The position numbers were made by a program, and so were the translations under genes. This document shows, piece by piece, positions 35,097 through 42,851 of a stretch of 64,000 nucleotides of DNA; within the stretch, counting starts at the first letter, position 1, and every line of letters starts with the position of its first letter. Below the pieces are notes generated by a model that saw nothing but the letters and a program-made list of their open reading frames with translations, was not told where the DNA came from and did no database searches. Location: NCBI GenBank assembly GCA_003327455.1, contig QOQU01000005.1:310001-374000 (forward strand), given 5' to 3'. This DNA comes from Anaerolineae bacterium (GTDB taxonomy: Bacteria > Chloroflexota > Anaerolineae > Anaerolineales > UBA4823).

Positions 35097-35807
35097 TTAG
35101 TGCGCTCCCAGATAAGCTTTAGCCACCATCGGGTTGTTGAGTAAGTCCCTCGAATCGCCTTCGAGCACAATTTTCCCTGTCTCAAGCACATAGCCGCGAT
35201 GGGCAACCGAAAGTGCCATTTGCGCATTTTGCTCAACGAGTAAAATGCTCGTTCCCTGGGCATTGATTTCCTGGATGATATTGAAGATTTCCTCAACCAG
35301 GATCGGTGAAAGTCCCATCGAAGGCTCATCCAACAATAATAATTGGGGACGTGACATCAATGCCCGTCCAATAGCTAACATTTGCTGTTCCCCTCCGGAA
35401 AGTGTTCCCCCTAATTGATTTTGCCGTTCTTTGAGGCGCGGGAAACTGCGAAAAACGCGCTCCAGGTTTTTTTGGATTTCTTGTTTGTCTGTCTGAGTAT
35501 ATGCACCCATCTCAAGGTTTTCCATGACGGTGAGAGTAGCGAAGATCTTCCGTCCTTCTGGCGATTGGCAAACGCCCATGCGCACGATTTCATCGGCCGG
35601 AGTAAAGGTGATATCTTTGCCCTTAAAGATGACTTGTCCTTGACGTGGACGGAGAATACCCGAGATGGTATTTAGGGTGGTAGATTTTCCTGCCCCGTTT
35701 GCGCCGATTAAGGTGACGATTTCTCCTTCGTCAAGGTGGAAGCTGATTCCTTGCAAAGCATGAATCGCACCGTAATAAACGTTGAGGTCCTTAACTTCCA
35801 GTAACAT
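35097..35807 (-). CDS. livF: Branched-chain amino acid ABC transporter ATPase LivF
   Basis: 236 residues from ATG 35807 (MLLEVKDLNVYYG), the usual LivF length. The frame is open further upstream but lies inside livG. Walker A GANGAGKST, signature LSGGEQQMLAIGRAL, Walker B LLLDEPSMGLSP, switch His region LLVEQN, the last with Gln-Asn in place of His as is normal in LivF. It overlaps livG by 17 bases. One of the two ATPases of the Liv importer. Confidence 0.95.
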   Translation of the reverse strand: MLLEVKDLNVYYGAIHALQGISFHLDEGEIVTLIGANGAGKSTTLNTISGILRPRQGQVIFKGKDITFTPADEIVRMGVCQSPEGRKIFATLTVMENLEMGAYTQTDKQEIQKNLERVFRSFPRLKERQNQLGGTLSGGEQQMLAIGRALMSRPQLLLLDEPSMGLSPILVEEIFNIIQEINAQGTSILLVEQNAQMALSVAHRGYVLETGKIVLEGDSRDLLNNPMVAKAYLGAH

Positions 35808-36657
35808 GACTGCGTTTCTCCTGGAGTTTTTGAGATAAAGCTGCTGCGCCGCGACCCAGGTACGCTTCGATGACCTTTTCATTATTCTGGATCTCTTCTG
35901 GTGTGCCGCGCGCAATCACTTCACCAAAATCCATTACTGTAATGCGCTCGCAGATTCCCATGACCACTCGCATCTGGTGTTCGATGAGCAAGATGGTCAA
36001 CTTAAACCGTTCCCGAATAAAATGGATGAGTTCCATGAGGGAGGCAACCTCTTTTGGATTCATTCCGGCTGCTGGTTCATCGAGTAAAAGCAATTCTGGT
36101 GAAGCGGCTAAAGCGCGAGCAATTTCCAGGCGACGTTGCTCGCCGTAGGGCAAGTTTTTCGCGATTTCTCCCTGCCGGGTGTGAAGATTGAAAACACTGA
36201 GAAATTCTTGTGCTTTCTCGGTGAGTTCCTTTTCGGCTTTCTGGTAATGACGGTTGTGGGTGATGGCATCAAACGTGCTGTAGCCTGCATGTGTATGGTA
36301 GGCAATCCGCACATTGTCCAGAACAGTCAGCGTAGGGAACAGGCGAATGTTCTGGAAGGTGCGTGCAATGCCCAGACGGGTGATTTCGTGTGGCTGCAGT
36401 CCGATGAGCTGTGTATCTTTGTAGCGAATCGAGCCTGCTGTAGCGACATAGATCCCGGTAATCAGGTTAAATACCGTCGTCTTCCCAGCCCCATTTGGAC
36501 CGATCAGACCTACCAGTTCGCCGGGATAGATCGAAATATCGAAGTTGTTGACGGCTTTTAAGCCACCGAATTCTTTAGTCAGTCCCTGAATCTCCAACAA
36601 GGGTTGGTGATCCGTGCTGTTTTGTTGCGGGTTAGCAACAGATATCTGCGTTGTCAT
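35791..36657 (-). CDS. livG: Branched-chain amino acid ABC transporter ATPase LivG
   Basis: 288 residues. Walker A GPNGAGKTT, the long LivG-specific insert region RLGIARTFQNIRLFPTLTVLDN, signature NLPYGEQRRLEIARAL, Walker B LLLDEPAAGMNP and switch His in LLIEHQM. Starts 3 bases after livM. Second ATPase of the Liv importer. Confidence 0.96.
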   Translation of the reverse strand: MTTQISVANPQQNSTDHQPLLEIQGLTKEFGGLKAVNNFDISIYPGELVGLIGPNGAGKTTVFNLITGIYVATAGSIRYKDTQLIGLQPHEITRLGIARTFQNIRLFPTLTVLDNVRIAYHTHAGYSTFDAITHNRHYQKAEKELTEKAQEFLSVFNLHTRQGEIAKNLPYGEQRRLEIARALAASPELLLLDEPAAGMNPKEVASLMELIHFIRERFKLTILLIEHQMRVVMGICERITVMDFGEVIARGTPEEIQNNEKVIEAYLGRGAAALSQKLQEKRSHVTGS

Positions 36658-36660
36658 CGC

Positions 36661-37938
36661 TTAGTCTCCTTCCGGCGCTTCTTCTACAGCATGTACCAGG
36701 GCGATTTGTTCCTGAGTCCGGGGAACATAGGGTTTGGGTAAGATTTGACGGAGGTAAGGGAATTCAAAGCCACCAAAAAGACCCTGCGGACGGAGAAGCA
36801 TCATCACTAACAGGAAGAGCGGGTAAACAACAAATCGCCAGGTTTCAAAGCCTGCCGGGAGTAAGATGCGCAAGAAACCCTCTAGCACCAATGCCCAGGT
36901 AAATGCTGCCATAATTGTCCCTGAGACACTTCCTAAACCACCAAACACAACGATGATCATTGGATCAAATGATTTAATAAAGTTAAAAGTGTTGGGATGC
37001 AAGAAACCGTTTATGTGAGCGTACAAACCACCGGCTAACCCTGCCAGGAAACTCCCTAAAACGAAGGCGAAGGTCTTTTGTTGGGCAACATCAATGCCCA
37101 TGGCCTTGGCAGCGATTTCATCTTCTCGCACGGAAACAATTGCTCGACCGTAGCTGGAGTGAAGCAAGTTGCGAAGCAGGATGATCACCAGAATGAGGAA
37201 AAGGGCAACCCAAAGCCAGGAGGTGGTTTTTGGGATTCCAACCATACCGCGGGCACCTTTCATTTCTTCGAAGCCGAGCAACGTATCGGAGTTATCAAGC
37301 AAGACTTTAACGATAATGGTGAAGCCAAGGGTGGCTATACCGAAGTAATCCGAGCCCAGAGTTAAGACTGGAAGGCCAAACAGATAGCTGACTTCCGCAG
37401 CCAAAAAGCCACCCAGCAATACAGCCAGTAGATAAACGATTTGCATGGCAAGGCCGGGGGGCAGTGCGCTCAGGGCTTGAGTGACGGGGTTGATCAGCTG
37501 GTTGCCGAGTTGTACGCCAAGAAAAGCTGCGATCAGAACACCAACGATGTAAAGGGCAAACGCTGAGAGAGGGTCTAAGCCGCGCATACGGCTGACCAGT
37601 TTTGCAATCAAGAAAAGAGCACCGCCTACCAGCAGGACTACCAGCAGCAAGACCATTAACCCTGAAGCATTTTTCATTTGTGCCCAGCGATAGGTTACAT
37701 CCGCAGCAGCATAAGCGCCGATGGCATAAAACCCCCACTGTCCCAGGGAGAACTGGCCGTTAAAACCATAAATCAGATTGAGCCCCAGACTGACAATGGA
37801 CATGACGGCGCCAATCTTGAGTAAAGTCTCCCAAAACGGGCTCAGAATACCCGCACTGACGAGAATCTGGACAAGGATGATTAGACCCAGCAATACAATC
37901 CAGAAGCCGAGCGTTTGACGATCGAGTTTCATCATCAT
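36661..37938 (-). CDS. livM: Branched-chain amino acid ABC transporter permease LivM
   Basis: 425 residues, longer than the usual 300-360, with about ten hydrophobic segments. The conserved LivM core is clear: LNLIYGFNGQFSLGQWGFYAIGAY, GSDYFGIATLGFTIIVK, and RAIVSVREDEIAAKAMGID. The extra length is a membrane/loop insertion around residues 75-165. Three ATGs stand in a row at the start, preceded by AAGGAGGAGAG. Confidence 0.95.
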   Translation of the reverse strand: MMMKLDRQTLGFWIVLLGLIILVQILVSAGILSPFWETLLKIGAVMSIVSLGLNLIYGFNGQFSLGQWGFYAIGAYAAADVTYRWAQMKNASGLMVLLLVVLLVGGALFLIAKLVSRMRGLDPLSAFALYIVGVLIAAFLGVQLGNQLINPVTQALSALPPGLAMQIVYLLAVLLGGFLAAEVSYLFGLPVLTLGSDYFGIATLGFTIIVKVLLDNSDTLLGFEEMKGARGMVGIPKTTSWLWVALFLILVIILLRNLLHSSYGRAIVSVREDEIAAKAMGIDVAQQKTFAFVLGSFLAGLAGGLYAHINGFLHPNTFNFIKSFDPMIIVVFGGLGSVSGTIMAAFTWALVLEGFLRILLPAGFETWRFVVYPLFLLVMMLLRPQGLFGGFEFPYLRQILPKPYVPRTQEQIALVHAVEEAPEGD

Positions 37939-37947
37939 CTCTCCTCC

Positions 37948-39057
37948 TTAGGCCTTCTCGCGCTCGGGTTCGCCGAAGATGCCCGTTGGGCGGATTAAGA
38001 GAACCAATATCAAAATTGTAAATGCCACAGCATCACGCATGGGGGTTGAGATATATCCCGCTGAAATAACTTCAGCCTGTCCCATGATCAGGGCACCGAC
38101 AAAGGCACCTGGAATGCTACCGATACCACCCAGAACCGCAGCTACGAAGGCTTTCAAACCCGGAATGATTCCCATCCAGAAAACGACCTGCGGATAGGCG
38201 GTTGCATAGAGAACTCCGGCTGCGCCAGCCAGAGAGGCACCAATGGCAAAGGTTGTTGAGATGACACCATCTACGTTAATCCCCATCAAGCGGGAGGTGG
38301 GCTTATCATACGCAGTAGCCCGCATGGCTTTCCCGATTTTGGTGCGGCGCACAATGTAATTTAATCCGATTAAAAGGAGGATTGAAACCAGAATAATGAT
38401 AATCAGAACATTGGAAAAAATTACACTGCCTGGTGGAGCTTCAGCGCCGGGCTCTAAGCGATGAATCCCACCCTGGATATACCAGGTAACAATCTCAAAA
38501 GGCCGCTTATAGGTAATGAAATTGGGCGTAAAAACGAACGGCAGGGCACCGAAATATTCCAGAAAAAACGATACACCGATAGCTGTAATTAAGGCAGAGA
38601 TTCTAGGGGCGTCGCGCAGGGGTTTATAGGCGATTCTCTCGATGGTCATGGCTAAAATGGCGCAAGAGACCATGGAGAGGATAATGACTGAGATTGTTCC
38701 GATGATAATCCCGATGATGGGGGGTAAAGTCGGAATCGCCCGAACAGGCCACAAGTGGAGTTGAAATAGGGCTACCGAGAAATAGCTGACGAAGGCGCCA
38801 AACATAAAGACATCACCATGGGCAAAATTGATCAGGCGGACAATCCCATATACCATGGTGTAACCAAGAGCGATCAGGGCGTAAACAAACCCTAATTGAA
38901 TGCCATTGATAATCTGTTGAAAAAACAAAGAGGGACTTTGGATCGCTTTACCCCCAACCCACCAGATAACTGCTAATGCTAAAAGTGCTAAGAATCCTTT
39001 TCCAATCCACTTGCCCTTAATGATGCGCTGAATTAAGGTCATCTGTTCATCATTCAT
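37948..39057 (-). CDS. livH: Branched-chain amino acid ABC transporter permease LivH
   Basis: 369 residues from ATG 39057 (AGGAA 6 bases upstream); a TTG at 39072 is in frame. Seen: GIQLGFVYALIALGYTMVYGIVRLINFAHGD near the start and GLKAFVAAVLGGIGSIPGAFVGA near the end, both hallmarks of LivH. A non-conserved cytoplasmic start (residues 1-20) and a long outward loop (about 160-200) make it longer than average. Confidence 0.95.
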   Translation of the reverse strand: MNDEQMTLIQRIIKGKWIGKGFLALLALAVIWWVGGKAIQSPSLFFQQIINGIQLGFVYALIALGYTMVYGIVRLINFAHGDVFMFGAFVSYFSVALFQLHLWPVRAIPTLPPIIGIIIGTISVIILSMVSCAILAMTIERIAYKPLRDAPRISALITAIGVSFFLEYFGALPFVFTPNFITYKRPFEIVTWYIQGGIHRLEPGAEAPPGSVIFSNVLIIIILVSILLLIGLNYIVRRTKIGKAMRATAYDKPTSRLMGINVDGVISTTFAIGASLAGAAGVLYATAYPQVVFWMGIIPGLKAFVAAVLGGIGSIPGAFVGALIMGQAEVISAGYISTPMRDAVAFTILILVLLIRPTGIFGEPEREKA

Positions 39058-39073
39058 GTTCCATTCCTGCAAA

Positions 39074-39105
39074 ACAGGATGGGGGGCGAAACCTCGCCCC
39101 CCTGT
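39074..39105 (-). promoter_or_regulatory. Strong hairpin between livK and livH
   Basis: GGGGGGCGA (39081-39089) pairs perfectly with TCGCCCCCC (39094-39102), with outer ACAG/CTGT pairs. It sits between the livK stop and the livH start on the minus strand and has no T-run. Such hairpins commonly stabilise or partly terminate the upstream message, so that the binding protein is made in excess over the permeases. Confidence 0.6.
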
Positions 39106-39119
39106 GATGTTAAGTAACT

Positions 39120-40259
39120 TTATGGTGCAACGGTGGTGACGTATTTGACCTGACCGTCTTTGACCTGAAGGATGACGGCAGACTTGATGGGGTTATGATA
39201 CTGGTCGAACGTGATGGTTCCCGAAACAGCCTCCCATTTGATGCTTGCCATGGCGTCCTTCACTTTGGCGGGATCATCCACGCCGGCGTTTTGGATTGCA
39301 GCCAAAAGGAGATTCATGGCATCGTAGGCAAGGGTTGCTAATGCGTCGGGCACCGAGCCGTATTCAGCCTGATAGTTCTTTACCCATTGTTGCACGATTT
39401 CGCGGGTGTCTTGTTCGGAGTAGTGGTTGGTAAAGTAACCACCATCTGCAGCGGCGCGGTCAAGCTCTGCCGAATCCCAACCATCCCCACCCAGGAATGG
39501 AGCAGTAATACCTTTCTCTTTGGCTTGAGCGGTAACCAGGTTCACGATGTTGTAATAATCCGGTAGATAGACAACATCCGGTTTGGCTTCCGCTACTTTA
39601 GCCAGAATAGCTGAGAAGTCGGTATCCTGGGAGGTGTAGGTCTCTTTGCCAACAATTTGCCCACCTTTTTCGGTGAAGGCTTGCTCAAAGTTTTCTGCCA
39701 GACCGCGGACGTAGTCATTACCCTGATCGAGGATGATGAATGCGGTCTTAGCGCCCAGTTCATTGATGGCAAAGGAGGCGCCAACCAAACCCTGGAAGGG
39801 ATCGATGAAGCACGCGCGGAAGACGTATTGTTTGGTGCTTCCATCGGCTTTCAAGGTAACATTTGGATTGGTTGATGTGGGGCTGATCTGGACGATACCT
39901 TTCTCTTCGGCGATTTCAGAGACCGGGATGGATGCTTTGGAGCAGACTTCTCCAACGATATATTTTACGCCATCTTGATTAATGACTTTGTTGGCCGCGT
40001 TCACGGCAGGGTCGGCTTCGCACTGGCTGTCTTCAACAACTGCTTCGACCTGGCGTCCCAAGACACCACCCTTGGCATTCCATTCCTTAATTGCGAGCAA
40101 AGCGCCATCGCGAGTCGAAACGCCGAAGGTCGGTACTGCGCCGCTCAACGGTGCCAGGATGGCAACTTTGAGTGTGGTTGGCTTGGGTTGTGCGCAGGCA
40201 CCCAAAGTTAAGCTGAATACAATGAGAATACTAATGATGAATAGGAATCTTTTTGACAT
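39120..40259 (-). CDS. livK: Branched-chain amino acid binding lipoprotein LivK
   Basis: 379 residues from ATG 40259, with a strong GGAGGAG site upstream. The signal peptide ends in lipobox LGAC. The mature protein is a type I periplasmic-binding fold: KVAILAPLSGAVPTFG, GALLAIKEWNAKGGVLGRQVE, YIVGEVCSKASIPVSEIAEE and DALATLAYDAMNLLLAAI. It captures leucine, isoleucine, valine or similar ligands outside the membrane and passes them to LivHM. First gene of the minus-strand liv operon. The in-frame TTG at 40331 is unlikely, being poorly spaced from the upstream Shine-Dalgarno-like sequence. Confidence 0.95.
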   Translation of the reverse strand: MSKRFLFIISILIVFSLTLGACAQPKPTTLKVAILAPLSGAVPTFGVSTRDGALLAIKEWNAKGGVLGRQVEAVVEDSQCEADPAVNAANKVINQDGVKYIVGEVCSKASIPVSEIAEEKGIVQISPTSTNPNVTLKADGSTKQYVFRACFIDPFQGLVGASFAINELGAKTAFIILDQGNDYVRGLAENFEQAFTEKGGQIVGKETYTSQDTDFSAILAKVAEAKPDVVYLPDYYNIVNLVTAQAKEKGITAPFLGGDGWDSAELDRAAADGGYFTNHYSEQDTREIVQQWVKNYQAEYGSVPDALATLAYDAMNLLLAAIQNAGVDDPAKVKDAMASIKWEAVSGTITFDQYHNPIKSAVILQVKDGQVKYVTTVAP

Positions 40260-40342
40260 CTTCAAGCTCCTCCAAGGATAGTTTAGATTTGGTAGAAAAG
40301 AAATACGGGTAATCGGGAAAGAATGAAACAATCAATCCTGGT

Positions 40343-40358
40343 CGTTTCACCTCCTTTC
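40343..40358 (-). promoter_or_regulatory. Orphan extended Shine-Dalgarno sequence in the livK leader
   Basis: On the minus strand GAAAGGAGGTGAAACG, matching the complement of the 16S 3' end (GAAAGGAGGTGA) over 12 bases. No start codon is suitably spaced after it, and the livK ATG is 84 bases downstream with its own site. The same 12-mer GGAGGTGAAACG recurs in the glmS leader. It resembles mRNA-stabilising SD elements known from Bacillus leaders. Confidence 0.5.
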
Positions 40359-40403
40359 GGGATTATTCCTGAGTTATCCATGAAGATGGCTCCCAACTCC
40401 TAG

Positions 40404-40432
40404 AATATACGAAAGGGAGTACTTAAGTTGAA
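40404..40432 (-). promoter_or_regulatory. Putative livK promoter
   Basis: Minus-strand TTCAAC and TATATT with a 17-base spacer; the -35 is poor. Start near 40397, giving a leader of about 138 bases that contains the orphan SD. Confidence 0.35.
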
Positions 40433-40496
40433 ATTTTACCAACAAGTGTCATTTTACACAAGGAAAAATAAATGAGAAAAATTTTGAATATGCCTA

Positions 40497-40525
40497 TTGA
40501 TTTTTTCGATATTTTATGCTATATT
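40497..40525 (+). promoter_or_regulatory. Promoter-like sequence immediately before a terminator-type hairpin
   Basis: TTGATT and TATATT with a 17-base spacer on the plus strand. The predicted start (about 40532) coincides with the first base of the hairpin at 40532-40568. Confidence 0.45.
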
Positions 40526-40531
40526 AGATGC

Positions 40532-40574
40532 GCAGATGTCCGGGTGCCCCCCTCACCCGGGCATCTGCATTTTT
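40532..40574 (+). terminator. Strong hairpin with T-run; possible minimal RNA
   Basis: Two 15-base arms, GCAGATGTCCGGGTG (40532-40546) and CACCCGGGCATCTGC (40554-40568), pair with one G-U and are followed by ATTTTT. It looks like an intrinsic terminator, but nothing on the plus strand runs into it; livK upstream is on the other strand. The rest of the gap 40433-40797 shows no gene. Confidence 0.6.
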
Positions 40575-40813
40575 ATGGATGGCGAAATTGCCCGCTTTCT
40601 GATTACGATTTATAAAATTTTCGGTTAAAATTTGCAATAGAAGCGACCATTTGGGACAAGATTAACTTTCCTGTCACTCGACGTGGTAGAGAAAAAAGAG
40701 CATTCCAAAGAGGGGCATTCATGCCGTTTCGATGGACTCTTAGACCAAAGTGGCAGATTCTTGACCCAAGATGGCCTGAAGCCAACTAATGTTTATAAAG
40801 GAGTGAAGTGGAT

Positions 40814-41041
40814 ATGTCAAACCCTGTATATAAAATGATTGAGATTACCGGGACATCTCCGGTCGGGATCGAAGATGCTGTTCAGAATGCACTTAAACGA
40901 GCAGCAAAAACTGTGCGTGAAATGAAGTGGTTAGAAGTGGTTGAGGTGCGCGGTCGCATCGACGAAGATCATGTTGGTCAATGGCAGGTGACCGTCAAGA
41001 TCGGTTTTACTGTCCTCGAAGATGAAGAGGAGGATGATTAG
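40814..41041 (+). CDS. Dodecin family flavin-binding protein
   Basis: 75 residues from ATG 40814 (AAAGGAG 10 bases upstream; GTG 40808 is too close to the site). The dodecin pattern is clear: YKMIEITGTSPVGIEDAVQN, ALKRAAKTVREMKWLEVVEV with the flavin-stacking Trp, RGRIDEDHVGQWQVTVKIGF. Dodecins form hollow 12-mers that store or buffer riboflavin/FMN. It ends in an acidic tail. It stands alone between two hairpins. Confidence 0.93.
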   Translation: MSNPVYKMIEITGTSPVGIEDAVQNALKRAAKTVREMKWLEVVEVRGRIDEDHVGQWQVTVKIGFTVLEDEEEDD

Positions 41042-41046
41042 AATAA

Positions 41047-41086
41047 AAGTGGGAACACTCCAATGAGAGTGTTTCCACTTTATATT
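41047..41086 (+). terminator. Terminator after dodecin
   Basis: Fourteen-base arms AAGTGGGAACACTC (41047-41060) and GAGTGTTTCCACTT (41067-41080) pair with one G-T wobble and a 6-base loop, followed by TATATTTT. Confidence 0.8.
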
Positions 41087-41139
41087 TTGGACTGATCAAA
41101 TTTGGTTTCTAGTTTTATTCTCTGGTTGGGGGAGAGAGG

Positions 41140-41214
41140 TCGGGGCGCTGGGATTTGAACCCAGGGCCTCTTGCACCCCATGCAAGCGCGCTAGCCGGTC
41201 TGCGCCACGCCCCG
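41140..41214 (-). tRNA. tRNA-Pro (anticodon GGG)
   Basis: The minus strand folds as a full cloverleaf of 75 bases: acceptor CGGGGCG/CGCCCCG, D-arm stem GCGC/GCGC, anticodon stem CTTGC/GCAAG with loop ATGGGGT (anticodon GGG, for CCC and CCU codons), T-arm CTGGG-TTCAAAT-CCCAG, discriminator A. CCA is not encoded. Confidence 0.95.
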
Positions 41215-41226
41215 ATCGCAGTGCGC

Positions 41227-41255
41227 ATTATAGCGCAGGTAGGCTAATCTGACAA
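41227..41255 (-). promoter_or_regulatory. Promoter of tRNA-Pro
   Basis: Minus-strand TTGTCA and TATAAT with an ideal 17-base spacer. Start near 41220, six bases before the mature tRNA 5' end. Confidence 0.75.
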
Positions 41256-41262
41256 GCGCAAA

Positions 41263-42186
41263 ATGGAAATTCGGATGATCCTTTCGCCAACCAAACGGAG
41301 GAGTACAACCCTACAGAGACTTAAACTGTTGATGCAAGTTCACTGGTGGAACTTGAAACCTTTCCAAAAGGGAATTTCAGGCTGGTTCTTCATCGGTGCA
41401 CTCACAATTTTTCTGTCAGGTTGTGCTTACCAGACAGGTGGATTTGCGGTGACCGAGATTTTGACGCCTGAACCAGCTACAGTCCAACCGAGTGCTACCG
41501 CTATCGCCCAGAACCAACCCATTCATATAACCCTGCATCCAACTCTGACAGCTACTGCTTTGCCCTCCTTACAACCTTCGTCAACCCCGATCCCCCAAAG
41601 CGAAATTTGTTCACCACTGGTCTCTGCAAAACGCAGTGAACTGATTGAAATTGTTTCAGATGGCTTTCACCCACCGCCACCCGGGCAAGATGGACGCCAC
41701 CAGGGGGTGGATTTTGCTTACTATAGAAAGTTTGGGCGCGCTTCGATTGCTGGGGATGGCTTTCAGGCTGTCCTGGATGGTAAGGTCGCTGCTTTGATTG
41801 TGGATCGTTTTCCATACGGGAATGCGTTGATCATCGAAACACCTCCTTTGCTTGTACCTTCATGGGTAAGAGAAAATATTCAACTTGCTCAAGGCGAGTC
41901 GCTCTATGTTTTATATGCCCATCTGGCTGAGTTCTATCCAACCGAGATCGGGGAAACCGTTTCGAGTTGTCAATTGATTGGAGTGGTGGGGAACTCGGGA
42001 AATGCCGGTGTTGCCCACCTTCACCTGAAAGTCAGGATTGGTGAAGAGGGTCAAATCCTTTCGAGCATGGCGTATTATGTTGCCACTGCTACACCAGAAG
42101 AGCGTCAGGCGTACCTGAGGTGGCGGACTTCTGGTGAATTTCGGGCAATCGATCCCATGACCATTTTCGTAGAAAACGGCGAGTAG
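41263..42186 (+). CDS. M23-family (LytM-like) metallopeptidase lipoprotein
   Basis: 307 residues; the start could instead be ATG 41275, which has GGAA at better spacing. A hydrophobic segment ends in lipobox LSGC (FLSGCAY). A low-complexity Thr/Pro/Ala linker (about 65-115) follows, then the peptidase domain with HQGVDF (zinc His and Asp) and HLHLKVR (second and third His). An extra loop interrupts the domain near residues 200-215. The family cleaves peptidoglycan cross-bridges or acts as a scaffold for amidases. It stands alone, with the tRNA promoter firing divergently from just upstream. Confidence 0.85.
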   Translation: MEIRMILSPTKRRSTTLQRLKLLMQVHWWNLKPFQKGISGWFFIGALTIFLSGCAYQTGGFAVTEILTPEPATVQPSATAIAQNQPIHITLHPTLTATALPSLQPSSTPIPQSEICSPLVSAKRSELIEIVSDGFHPPPPGQDGRHQGVDFAYYRKFGRASIAGDGFQAVLDGKVAALIVDRFPYGNALIIETPPLLVPSWVRENIQLAQGESLYVLYAHLAEFYPTEIGETVSSCQLIGVVGNSGNAGVAHLHLKVRIGEEGQILSSMAYYVATATPEERQAYLRWRTSGEFRAIDPMTIFVENGE

Positions 42187-42209
42187 ATTTTTTCTAATCC
42201 GCTCTTAAC

Positions 42210-42260
42210 TTGACAACCCCTATAAAGTTTGCTATGCTTAAACTACCGAACGGTCGGTAG
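42210..42260 (+). promoter_or_regulatory. Promoter and TetR-type operator of the beta-oxidation operon
   Basis: TTGACA (42210-42215) and TATGCT (42233-42238) are spaced by 17 bases. The dyad CTACCGA-N4-TCGGTAG (42243-42260) has perfect 7-base arms and covers the predicted start near 42245. It ends 9 bases before the tetR ATG, so the regulator very probably represses its own operon by blocking RNA polymerase, with release on binding a fatty acyl ligand (inference). Confidence 0.8.
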
Positions 42261-42269
42261 GTTATTCCC

Positions 42270-42851
42270 ATGACACGCGATGAAATCCTTGAAGCTGCAG
42301 CGCAGATCTTCCGTCAAAAGGGCTATCACGCCGCATCAATGCAGGATATAGCCGATGCGGTAAAGCTGCAAAAAGCCAGCCTCTATCACCATGTCAATAG
42401 CAAACAAGACATTCTGCTGGCTTTGTTAGATCGAGCACTGGATTTGTTGATCGAAGGGATGGAAAAGGTTCTGGCATTGGATCTGGCACCGGAGGAGAAG
42501 CTACGTCAGGCGATGCTCGTCTATCTCCAGATCATGCTGGAACAGCGAGATTTATCCTCGGTGTTACTATTAGAGTATCGTTCTTTGGAGCCAGAGTACC
42601 GTCAGCGGCACATCCGGCGTCGTGATCTATATGAGTCTTTATGGCGCAATCTGTTAGTTGAGGGGGCTGAACAAGGAGTCTTTAAGGTTTCAGATGTTGC
42701 CCTTGTTTCTCGTTTCCTTTTGGGTGTGATGAATTGGACGATTACCTGGTATCGCGAAGACGGTCCGTTAACCCCAGCCCAACTGGCTCAGGAATGTGCG
42801 AACCTGTTTGTGCTGGGTTTGAAAAGACGAAAGAGCGAAGATGAGCAATGA
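42270..42851 (+). CDS. TetR-family regulator of fatty acid oxidation
   Basis: 193 residues. The N-terminal HTH is typical (RDEILEAAAQIFRQKGYHAASMQDIADAVKLQKASLYHHVNSK, helix 3 around residues 28-45), and the C-terminal ligand domain has the TetR_C form found in FadR/KstR-like proteins. It is the first gene of the operon, with the operator immediately upstream, and overlaps the next gene by 11 bases. The likely ligand is an acyl-CoA, judged from the neighbours. Confidence 0.9.
   Translation: MTRDEILEAAAQIFRQKGYHAASMQDIADAVKLQKASLYHHVNSKQDILLALLDRALDLLIEGMEKVLALDLAPEEKLRQAMLVYLQIMLEQRDLSSVLLLEYRSLEPEYRQRHIRRRDLYESLWRNLLVEGAEQGVFKVSDVALVSRFLLGVMNWTITWYREDGPLTPAQLAQECANLFVLGLKRRKSEDEQ

Noticed and set aside
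40257-40331. Longer livK start at TTG 40331 using the strong upstream SD
   Set aside because: The SD is 18 bases from that TTG and the extension would place 24 polar residues before a good lipoprotein signal peptide; ATG 40259 has its own GGAGGAG.
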